Shown here piece by piece: positions 19,490-27,425 of a stretch of 57,270 nucleotides of DNA. Location: positions 1 through 57,270 of the forward strand of contig JAPDIY010000050.1 in NCBI GenBank assembly GCA_029259335.1. The letters run 5' to 3'. The first letter of the stretch is position 1. Every line of letters starts with the position of its first letter. The position numbers and the translations under genes were made by a program. Source of the DNA: Archaeoglobi archaeon. GTDB taxonomy: Archaea; Halobacteriota; Archaeoglobi; Archaeoglobales; Archaeoglobaceae. The notes beneath the pieces were generated by a model that was not told where the DNA came from, did not search any database, and saw nothing but the letters and a program-made list of their open reading frames with translations.

Positions 19490-19779
19490 GTGGTAATCCG
19501 GACATTTCTTGATACCTTCTCATTATCAGCGATAGCTGTAACGTTAAGCTCTCCCTCAACCCTTGGGATAAAATAGGCGGGACTGTTCGGGGAAGCTTCG
19601 GAAAAAATGGGCGTTCCAGAGTTAATCCTGAGTATTATTGTTGCTTCTCTGTCCGTCGTCACTGTAACCTGCTCGTTCAAGCAGTTTCCGCTAACACTGA
19701 TGGTCAGGGCTGAGGTTACTGGTAGGATGAAAATAGGAAGAAATAGTAGAAGTAGAACCGGAATTCTGCGCACACGCAT
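19387..19779 (-). pseudogene. Signal-peptide-bearing N-terminal piece probably belonging to the 17324-19489 protein (apparent frameshift)
   Basis: MRVRRIPVLLLLFLPIFILPVTSALT signal peptide; overlaps the downstream ORF by 103 nt in another frame; the downstream ORF has a sorting tail but no signal. Confidence 0.6.
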
Positions 19780-21626
19780 CAGCTCACCTCACAGCTTGCC
19801 GGGCCGTAAATATGTATCGGGGCATTTGGATAGCTGCTGAACCTGTAAACGCCAGCGTAGAGTTTGTAACTTCCTGTTTGGGCTAACTGTGGGATGTGTA
19901 CAAGCACAGGAACTCTGAGTACTTCTCCGGCATTGAGGTGGAACGTCGAGATCCCTGCAAGAGCCTCGCCGCTATTGCTCACCCCGCTCACAACCACGGC
20001 ATACCACTCACTCTCTGCTGAAGTAATGTTTACCCATGCTGTTATGTTTCCACCCCTCTTTCCGTCTGAAACTTCAAGGGACGAAATTCCCACTGGCTTA
20101 ACCTGGGAGTTAATCTTCAAAAGCACAGCGCATGTGTTAAGGCCACTCCCGTCACCATAGCAGTAGTAAACCGTCTCGTTCCCTGAGATGAGATAGGCAT
20201 CGGCGCTAACAGGAATCATAACCTTACTCTCATTCCACACCGACCAGTATATCCACTTTCCGTTCACCTGCTTAGTTCCAAGACCCATTATCGATGTGAT
20301 GAAAAGGCCTGTGGAGGTTTGCGGATCATACCAGCTATCATCCAGAGTTATCTCAAAAAATACCTCTGCATCACTGCTGTACTGCTGTGCAGCGTAAAGA
20401 GCGCCCATTGCAGTCGCCCTTTTCACGTAGTAAGTTTTCCCGTTAACGTCAACCTCAAACTTGCCGGGAATTAGGGAGACGTTGTACTGCAGATTCCCTG
20501 AGGTGCTGAAGCAGTATACATAGCCACTATCTGCTCCGATGTAGAGTCTGTTGTTGGCGACAAATGGGGATGACATGATGTTGTAGTAGGACCCAGAGGG
20601 GGGTTTTAGTCTGTAGTACCAGAGAAGACTGCCAGTATCGGCATTCAGAGCATAAATCGTTCCTTCTGGCGTATTCGTTGCAAAGTAAACAACCCCATCG
20701 GCAACAGCGGGAGAGGAGTCAATTTTGCCATTGGCTGCAAACTCCCAGAGCTTATTACCGGTAGTGGCGTTAAAGCAGTAGAGCTTACCTTCAGCCGAGC
20801 CTATGTAAATCCTGCCGTAAGCAACGGCTGCGGAGGAAATCGTTCCATTAAAGCTTACACTCCACGCCTCACTCCCGTCCAGATTTACTGCATAGAGCCT
20901 CTTGTCGGTGGCTACGAAAACCTTACCGTAACCTACGGATGGTGTGTTCGTTATCTTACCCTCAACCGGGAACTTCCAGACCAGATTTCCGTTTTCGTCA
21001 ACGGCAAACAGGCTATTTCCACTATCATTTCCTGCAAAGAAAATTACGCCGTTATAGGCTGCAGGAGAGGTATAATGCGAAATCTCCCCACCAGTCGAGT
21101 ACTTCCATCGGATATTTCCGCTTGAGTCGAGGCTCCAGAGGGTTCCATTTGAAAAGGTTGTAACGTAAACTGAACCATTGTAAACAAGGGGAGATGAGGT
21201 AATTCCCCACCAAGATGGTGAGGATTCGAGCAGAATTGATTTTTCTATCGCTCCGGTGGTTGTGTTGACGTAATAGAGGTGTCCAGAAAGGTTTCCAACA
21301 ATGATAACATTTCCAAACACTGCTACGCTTGAAGCTCCCGTAATTTTCTCATTCCTCCACTCTACATTCCCGGTGTCAGCATTCAGTGAATACAAACCCG
21401 GATTCCAGCCTCCCCATCCGTACCAGTTGGCAACATAAATATGCCCGTTCGAGTAAACCGGTGATGCTCCGACAAGTCCAGTAAGCTCCTGCTTCCATGC
21501 CAGAATCGGAAGAATTTCGCTACTTGCTGTAAAATTCCCCGTCCTCTGTATATCTCCATGAAACGTGTTAGCCTGCGCTGAGCCAATCACTACAAAGATC
21601 AGCAAAGTCAACATAACTTTCCGCAT
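19779..21626 (-). CDS. Secreted PQQ-type beta-propeller protein with C-terminal DUF4430-like domain
   Basis: Repeated blades (SPAVADGVVYFATNTPEGTIYALNADTGSLLWYY; GRIYIGSAEGKLYCFNATTGNKLWEF); DUF4430-like KTYYVKRATAMGALYAAQQ...FITSIMGLGTKQVNGKWIYWSVWNESKVMIPVSADAYLISGNETVYYCYGDG. Start chosen at MRKVMLTLLIFVVIGSAQA (signal peptide); the ORF extends to 21665. Confidence 0.83.
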   Translation of the reverse strand: MRKVMLTLLIFVVIGSAQANTFHGDIQRTGNFTASSEILPILAWKQELTGLVGASPVYSNGHIYVANWYGWGGWNPGLYSLNADTGNVEWRNEKITGASSVAVFGNVIIVGNLSGHLYYVNTTTGAIEKSILLESSPSWWGITSSPLVYNGSVYVTTFSNGTLWSLDSSGNIRWKYSTGGEISHYTSPAAYNGVIFFAGNDSGNSLFAVDENGNLVWKFPVEGKITNTPSVGYGKVFVATDKRLYAVNLDGSEAWSVSFNGTISSAAVAYGRIYIGSAEGKLYCFNATTGNKLWEFAANGKIDSSPAVADGVVYFATNTPEGTIYALNADTGSLLWYYRLKPPSGSYYNIMSSPFVANNRLYIGADSGYVYCFSTSGNLQYNVSLIPGKFEVDVNGKTYYVKRATAMGALYAAQQYSSDAEVFFEITLDDSWYDPQTSTGLFITSIMGLGTKQVNGKWIYWSVWNESKVMIPVSADAYLISGNETVYYCYGDGSGLNTCAVLLKINSQVKPVGISSLEVSDGKRGGNITAWVNITSAESEWYAVVVSGVSNSGEALAGISTFHLNAGEVLRVPVLVHIPQLAQTGSYKLYAGVYRFSSYPNAPIHIYGPASCEVS

Positions 21627-21648
21627 GTCAAGACTGCTTGATTTTTGC

Positions 21649-21656
21649 TTTATAAA
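21649..21656 (-). promoter_or_regulatory. TATA box of the propeller gene (TTTATAAA)
   Basis: TTTATAAA centred about 26 nt upstream of the ATG at 21626, consistent with a leaderless archaeal transcript. Confidence 0.5.
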
Positions 21657-21672
21657 CTTTTTCAATTATTTT

Positions 21673-21691
21673 GATATTCGATAAAGTTTGT
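21673..21691 (-). promoter_or_regulatory. Putative regulatory motif copy 2 (+ strand: GATATTCGATAAAGTTTGT)
   Basis: Matches copy 1 at 24443-24461 (GACATTTGATAAAGTTTAC) at 15 of 17 core positions. Confidence 0.4.
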
Positions 21692-21699
21692 TTGACTTG

Positions 21700-22266
21700 C
21701 TACCATTTAGCCAGACTCTCCTTTACCGCTTCGATTACTGAACTCCACAGCATCTTTCCAGCATCACTTCCCGGCCCTGCATATCTGCGATATTTTCCCT
21801 TCTGAGTGCAGAGCACTATGACTGCATCGGTGTTTGTCCCGGTAAAGTTGTACCCGGACTCAATCAAAGCCTTTGTCTTGGCCTCGGTTGCTGTTATTAT
21901 AGCGTTCAGCATGGCTGCCCTGCTCAATCTGCAGTCAAACACCGCTATTATGTTTATCGTCCCTATCCTTTCGTTGGGATTCTTCACTCCTGCCGTCACG
22001 AATGCTGTAACGTCACCGCAGCTCTTTACACTCAGGTTGCTCATCGGTACTGAAGTAAGAAGTCCGAAGTAGGACTTGAGACCATACCGCCCCGCAACCT
22101 TTCTGAGGTATTCGACTGGGTCTGAAAAAGAGAAGGTATCATCAACGGTGTGGTTGAACGCGTATCTAACCTTCTTCCATCCCCCATGCAGGCCGGTGCT
22201 AACTCCAAAAAAGTCTCCAGAAACTATTAGAGTTCTATCGTCAACCCAGTAATTTTCGTATGGCAT
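21700..22266 (-). CDS. cbiZ: Adenosylcobinamide amidohydrolase
   Basis: DRTLIVSGDFFGVSTGLHGGWK; CGDVTAFVTAGVKNP; GTINIIAVFDCRLSRAAMLNAIITATEAKTKAL; GTNTDAVIVLC. The start overlaps btuD. Confidence 0.9.
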   Translation of the reverse strand: MPYENYWVDDRTLIVSGDFFGVSTGLHGGWKKVRYAFNHTVDDTFSFSDPVEYLRKVAGRYGLKSYFGLLTSVPMSNLSVKSCGDVTAFVTAGVKNPNERIGTINIIAVFDCRLSRAAMLNAIITATEAKTKALIESGYNFTGTNTDAVIVLCTQKGKYRRYAGPGSDAGKMLWSSVIEAVKESLAKW

Positions 22267-23461
22267 CCAGAACATCCCCCTCTCCGCCAACAACTATCGC
22301 TTTTTTTAGAATTTCCTCGTAAATTCTTTCAGCGCTCTCCCCAACAAAGTTTCTTTGGTTGAATGGAGTACCATTCACAACAATCAGCTTACCAAGCTCT
22401 GCGGCGTGTTTTGCAGCCAAAAGATTCCTGAAGTTGCCCCACCCGACACTCAAATTTGCAAGAATTACTGCATCGCTCTCCTCAACCATTCGGAGGTTTC
22501 TCTCATGTGCTGAGTCACTTATCTGCGAGAACGGGGCCTCGTCAATAACCTCTCCGAGTTCCGAAACAACCTCCCAATCTGAGTCGAGGACATTCACGAC
22601 ACCCGCTGAAACCCTGAATCCAGCTTCAGCCAGAGCATACAGAATATTCTGGCCACTCCCCCCTCCACATATCACATGGATCCTTTTCTGCCCGCCAACT
22701 GGCTTTAATTTCGGAACGACATAAACACCCCTTCCATACCTCCTGACACTCACTTCAGCTCCAAAAACATCCCGTATGCTTTCCTCGGTAATCACATCCT
22801 CTGCCTTCCCCGCATACACAATCTTACCATCTTTGACCATTAGAATATGAGTAGCAAAGGACGATGCAAGGTTTATATCGTGAATTGCAACAATAGCTGA
22901 CTTACCCTCTTCAACCTTTTGCCTTACGATCTCCATTATCTCAATCTGAGCCGCTATATCGAGATGTGCAGTCGGCTCGTCCAGAAGCATTATCTTCGGC
23001 TGCTGGGCAAAGACTCTTGCAAGCATAACCTTTTGCCTCTCTCCCCCACTCAACTCGGAAAAGACCCTATCTGCAAAATCCTCCAGCCCAACTTCTTCAA
23101 GTGCCTTTCTTGCCACCCTATAATCACTCTCGTCTGGCCTTCTCAAACTGCTGCTCATGTATGGAGTTCTTCCGAGCAGTACAATGTCCAACACCTTCAG
23201 GTTGGTAATCGGAGTATCCTGCGGAAGATAACCAAGTATCCTTGCAGCACTCTCAACACTTCCAATTTCCTTTCCGTCGAGCATCACAACGCCTTTCATG
23301 GGTTTGAGGACGCCGAATACTGTTCTGAGAATGGTTGATTTTCCGCTTCCGTTTGGACCGAGCAGAGCAACAAGCTCGCCCTCCTTTACCTCAAAGGTTA
23401 CGTCCTTCAGCACATCCCTGCTGCCAAGCCTAACAACCACATCTTCAACTTTGAGTTTCAT
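22241..23461 (-). CDS. btuD: Corrinoid ABC transporter ATP-binding protein with fused C-terminal nucleotide-binding-like domain
   Basis: LLGPNGSGKST Walker A, LSGGERQKVMLARVFAQQPKIMLLDEPTAHLD; C-terminal about 150 aa IHVICGGGSGQNILYALAEAGFRVSAGVVNVLDSDW... Confidence 0.92.
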   Translation of the reverse strand: MKLKVEDVVVRLGSRDVLKDVTFEVKEGELVALLGPNGSGKSTILRTVFGVLKPMKGVVMLDGKEIGSVESAARILGYLPQDTPITNLKVLDIVLLGRTPYMSSSLRRPDESDYRVARKALEEVGLEDFADRVFSELSGGERQKVMLARVFAQQPKIMLLDEPTAHLDIAAQIEIMEIVRQKVEEGKSAIVAIHDINLASSFATHILMVKDGKIVYAGKAEDVITEESIRDVFGAEVSVRRYGRGVYVVPKLKPVGGQKRIHVICGGGSGQNILYALAEAGFRVSAGVVNVLDSDWEVVSELGEVIDEAPFSQISDSAHERNLRMVEESDAVILANLSVGWGNFRNLLAAKHAAELGKLIVVNGTPFNQRNFVGESAERIYEEILKKAIVVGGEGDVLDAIRKLLG

Positions 23462-24426
23462 ATCGACCTCCTCATAAGTAAGTATAGGAAGAACGGGCCA
23501 CCGAGCATTGCTGTTATTGCTCCCACTGGTAGCTCTCCACTGGTGGATATCCTGGCAAAAATATCTATTGCGGGCATGAAGGCTGTTGAAAGCAGAATGG
23601 TTGAGGGAAGCAATCGCTGATGTTCTTCTCCTACCATCATTCTAACTGTATGGGGAATTATAATACCAACAAATCCGATAACCCCACTTACAGCAACCGT
23701 AGCAGATGTGAGGAGGGCTACAACCGCTATCAGGGATCTCCTGTACCTCTCAACATTTATTCCCACTGCAGCAGCATGCTCGTCACCCAAAAGTAGAGCG
23801 TTGAGGTTCCAGGATGTTATCAGCAGATAGGCAATTCCCGCAATTGTAATGGGGAGTGCAAAGTAGACTTCTTCCCACTGTGGGTTCGAAAAGCTGCCCA
23901 TAAGCCAGAATACAACTTTATGCATGCTCTGTGCTGCGAAGTAAATGAGCAGGGACGTGAGACCTGAGAAAAAGGAAGCTATCGCCACTCCTGCAAGAAG
24001 AATCGCATATGTCTGGTCTCTGAAGCGGCTTGAGGTTCCTATGAGATACACCAGATACGCTGTAAACAGGGCTGAGAAAAAGGCAAAGACCAACCTTGAA
24101 TGAATAGCTCCAATGCTGAGGGCTACAGAGAGGGCAGCACCAACGCTCGCCCCACTCGCCACACCGAGTATGTAGGGCTCTGCGAGAGGGTTTCTGAACA
24201 ACGCCTGCATCGCACATCCGCTTGCCGATAAAGAGGCTCCGGCAATCATTGCAAGCAGCAATCTCGGCAGTCTGTAACCAAAAACTATGGTTTTTGTTGT
24301 ATCATCAGCTTTGTTGGTGAGTATCCTAAAAATCTGGTCATAGCCTGAGCTACCAACTCCAAGAGCCAGCACTACTGCCAGCAGATTGAAGATCAGGAGC
24401 AGGGGTATTATCGCGGTAAGTCTCAC
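23458..24426 (-). CDS. btuC: Corrinoid ABC transporter permease (FecCD/BtuC family)
   Basis: FGYRLPRLLLAMIAGASLSASGCAMQALFRNPLAEPYILGVASGASVGAA; GVIGFVGIIIPHTVRMMVGEEHQRLLP; GTG start. Confidence 0.93.
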   Translation of the reverse strand: MRLTAIIPLLLIFNLLAVVLALGVGSSGYDQIFRILTNKADDTTKTIVFGYRLPRLLLAMIAGASLSASGCAMQALFRNPLAEPYILGVASGASVGAALSVALSIGAIHSRLVFAFFSALFTAYLVYLIGTSSRFRDQTYAILLAGVAIASFFSGLTSLLIYFAAQSMHKVVFWLMGSFSNPQWEEVYFALPITIAGIAYLLITSWNLNALLLGDEHAAAVGINVERYRRSLIAVVALLTSATVAVSGVIGFVGIIIPHTVRMMVGEEHQRLLPSTILLSTAFMPAIDIFARISTSGELPVGAITAMLGGPFFLYLLMRRSI

Positions 24427-24442
24427 GAGATCAACTTAGATG

Positions 24443-24461
24443 GACATTTGATAAAGTTTAC
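24443..24461 (-). promoter_or_regulatory. Putative regulatory motif copy 1 (+ strand: GACATTTGATAAAGTTTAC)
   Basis: Upstream of the btuC GTG; similar sequence recurs upstream of the propeller gene. Confidence 0.4.
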
Positions 24462-24463
24462 TT

Positions 24464-25816
24464 TTACGTTCTTACCTTTCCCCTCCCCAGAGAGGCAAAA
24501 ATTCCCACAAAGCATAGGGCTGTGAATATTGTGAAGGAAAGCTTTGCGCTCTGTATTAGCTGAGGGTAGTATTCGGGAGTTATCTCGGCCCTTCCGATGA
24601 AAAGGGAGAAAACGAACATAACCAGTGCCATGCTGAGTGTCTGCCCAACCAATCGCATGGTCGCCACGGTTGCTGATGCAATCCCGAAAAACTTCCTCTC
24701 GACCGAGTTCATTATTGCGTTGGTGTTTGGAGAACTGAACAGTGCTAGGCCGAATCCAAGGAACATGAGATTAGCTATTATCATCTTCAGATCTGTTTCC
24801 ATTGTTATGCCGGTGAATAAAAAGAGGCTAAGCGTTGTAGCGGCCATTCCCGCTGACGCCACAACTCTTGGCTCTATTCTGTCAGACAACCAACCAGAAA
24901 ATGGAGCGAAGAGAGCCATTATAACAGGCTGAGAAATGAGTATCAGTCCAGCCTGCTGAGCATCGAATCCCTTGATGTACTGCAGATACAAACTCATGAG
25001 AAAGCCCACAGCGAAAGTTGCAGCGTAGTTTAGCAGTGCGGCAAGGCTTGAAAGAGAGAATGTAAGATTTCTTTTCAGCAGCCTGACCTCGAATACAGGA
25101 TACTCTCTTCTGCTCTCGTAAATCAAGAATGCGAACAGCAGAATGAATCCAGCGATGAGAAACGGAACTTTGAACTCCGAAAAGCCATAGATCAGAGAGA
25201 GGAGCATGAGCGCGTAGATTACTGAACCCAGCAAGTCAAACCTCTCCTCCCTCGCATCCGCCCACTCTTCCTTCAGATATAGCAGAGATATCAGCAGACC
25301 CAAAATCCCTAAGAAGCCGTTGAAGAGGAACACGCACCTCCATCCGAAATTCTGAGTCAGATAACCACCAAGAAAAGGTCCAAGGCTTAGGCCAGTGTAA
25401 ACCGCTCCGGTATTGATGCCTATCGCCTTTCCCCTCTTAGCCGGAGGATATACGGATGTGAGAATTGCAACGGCAGTGGCGAATATCATCGCCCCGCTAA
25501 TCCCTTGAAGAACTCTGAAGACTATGAGAGATTCGGCCGAGGGAGCAATGGCTGAAAGAACTGATCCGAGAGTGAATGTGGCAAGTCCGGCAACGAAGAC
25601 TTTCTTTCTCCCCTTTATGTCTGCAATCCTTCCGAAAGGTACCGAGAACATTCCGGCTGCAAGCAGATAAGAGGTGGCAACCCAGCCAAGGGTGATCGCA
25701 TCAACTTCAAATTCCCTACCGATTGATGGCAGGGCAACATTCGTTGCGGAGCCGATGAAGGGGGTGAGAAATGATGAAATGCATGCAGCAAGGAGAGCAG
25801 CATTGCGGATATCCAT
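24464..25816 (-). CDS. MFS drug:H+ antiporter-like transporter (14-TM DHA2/EmrB type)
   Basis: FLTPFIGSATNVALPSIGREFEVDAITLGWVATSYLLAAGMFSVPFGRIADIKGRKKVF. ORF extends to 25834; MDIRNAALLAAC start preferred. Confidence 0.87.
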   Translation of the reverse strand: MDIRNAALLAACISSFLTPFIGSATNVALPSIGREFEVDAITLGWVATSYLLAAGMFSVPFGRIADIKGRKKVFVAGLATFTLGSVLSAIAPSAESLIVFRVLQGISGAMIFATAVAILTSVYPPAKRGKAIGINTGAVYTGLSLGPFLGGYLTQNFGWRCVFLFNGFLGILGLLISLLYLKEEWADAREERFDLLGSVIYALMLLSLIYGFSEFKVPFLIAGFILLFAFLIYESRREYPVFEVRLLKRNLTFSLSSLAALLNYAATFAVGFLMSLYLQYIKGFDAQQAGLILISQPVIMALFAPFSGWLSDRIEPRVVASAGMAATTLSLFLFTGITMETDLKMIIANLMFLGFGLALFSSPNTNAIMNSVERKFFGIASATVATMRLVGQTLSMALVMFVFSLFIGRAEITPEYYPQLIQSAKLSFTIFTALCFVGIFASLGRGKVRT

Positions 25817-25870
25817 GCTGAATGTTTGTCGCATCGCTTTTAAGTTTTAGCTGAAATAGAGGAGGTAAGA

Positions 25871-27298
25871 TTAATCTCTCTTATACAGAATCCACTCAGG
25901 TGTTCCGGCTGGTATCGTGTAGTTCGGCGGGAATATGCCGAGCTTCCTCGCCTCCTCTTCAAGCCAGTCCCTGTAGTCTGGGTGGGCGAGGTGAATCATG
26001 GCTATAGCTCTGTCCTTTACTGTCAATCCTTTGAGATACGCAACTCCCCACTCCGTTGCAACAACCTGAACCATGCTTCTCGGAACTGTGACTGCAGAAC
26101 CTGCTGGCAGAATCGGAACGATTCTGGAAGAGCCGTTGTATGTCGAGTACATTGCAATAACACTTGCTCCCTGCCTGTCTCTGCTGAAAAGACATCCCAT
26201 CACGAAGTCAAGCTGCCCACCAGTCCCGCTGACCTGGTAAAGCTTGCCCGTGGGTGATATTATTCCCATCTGCTCCGAGTTTATCTGACCCATCAGGTCA
26301 GCCTGAGCAGCCTGGTTGAGAGAGAACATTTTGGGCTGCTGAGCGATGATGAAGGGGTCGTTGGTGTAATCAACCGGGTATGTAGCAACCTCTGGATTTC
26401 TGTCGAGGTACTCGTAGAGCTTGAGACTGCCAAAGGCGAATGTGAAGACACTCTTGCCCTTATCGAGCGTCTTTTTGCTGTTCGTAACTATCCCCTCCTC
26501 GATGAGTTCAAGAGTGCCATCTCCGATCATTTCAGTGTGCACACCGAGATCCTTGTAGCCAGCCTCCTTCAGCATCCTAACAACTGTGTCGGGCAATCCA
26601 CCAATTCCAACCTGAATTGTTGAGCCGTCCTGAATCAATCTCCTCCCCTTCGACTCTGCCTCTAAGATGTTTTCGGCAATCATCTCATCCTCTTTCGACG
26701 GTGGCATGGTGAAGGGCAGGAATGGTAAAGGCATTTCGTTATCTTCTACAATATAATCAACCTCAGAGATATGGATGCACTCATCATATCCACCATTCAC
26801 CCAAGGCATGTTTTCCTTGACAACAACAACGACCTTCTTGGCAACCTCTGCCAGCGCTTTTAGATGAGAGCAGGTTAGGCCGAAGTTGAAGTAACCGTGC
26901 TTGTCCATTGGTGTAGTGACAAGATAAGCAATGTCTATCGGTTCGTACTCGCGAGAGAACTCCCTCACTATTTTCGGAACATCGTGGTAGAGGTTGGGTC
27001 TGAAAACGCATGGCCCAAGCTCTTTACTGCGAGGCCTTACTGGGGCATAAAGAAAACCGCTCGACCACTCGAAAACTTCACCCGTTGGATCCGCTTTCAG
27101 AAATTCATAATTGGCGAGATCGATAAAAGTGCCAACCTTCACTTTTTTAAGCTCGTCCTTCCTCTTTGCAAGGTACTTGTCGATGATTAGAGCAGTGTTG
27201 GCAGATCCTCCAAGCTCTATGTGCATACCATTCTCTACAAGCCCTGCAGCCTCTTCAGGACTGATAAGCTTTCTTTCATATTCTTCTTTAACGTTCAT
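25871..27298 (-). CDS. Acetyl-CoA hydrolase/transferase family CoA-transferase
   Basis: GSTIQVGIGGLPDTVVRMLKEAG; GVHTEMIGDGTLELIEEGIVTNSKKTLDKGK; GGQLDFVMGCLFSRDRQGASVIAMYSTYNGSSRIVP. Confidence 0.9.
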   Translation of the reverse strand: MNVKEEYERKLISPEEAAGLVENGMHIELGGSANTALIIDKYLAKRKDELKKVKVGTFIDLANYEFLKADPTGEVFEWSSGFLYAPVRPRSKELGPCVFRPNLYHDVPKIVREFSREYEPIDIAYLVTTPMDKHGYFNFGLTCSHLKALAEVAKKVVVVVKENMPWVNGGYDECIHISEVDYIVEDNEMPLPFLPFTMPPSKEDEMIAENILEAESKGRRLIQDGSTIQVGIGGLPDTVVRMLKEAGYKDLGVHTEMIGDGTLELIEEGIVTNSKKTLDKGKSVFTFAFGSLKLYEYLDRNPEVATYPVDYTNDPFIIAQQPKMFSLNQAAQADLMGQINSEQMGIISPTGKLYQVSGTGGQLDFVMGCLFSRDRQGASVIAMYSTYNGSSRIVPILPAGSAVTVPRSMVQVVATEWGVAYLKGLTVKDRAIAMIHLAHPDYRDWLEEEARKLGIFPPNYTIPAGTPEWILYKRD

Positions 27299-27425
27299 TC
27301 TTCACACCTCTTCATTTGAGATTTATCCATAGTATTTAACTTTTTCCCAACTAAAAAACGCTCTGATTAATCCTTTAGGAAATCAGAACTGTAAATGATT
27401 TTATCTGATTGAAATTTTAAAATGT

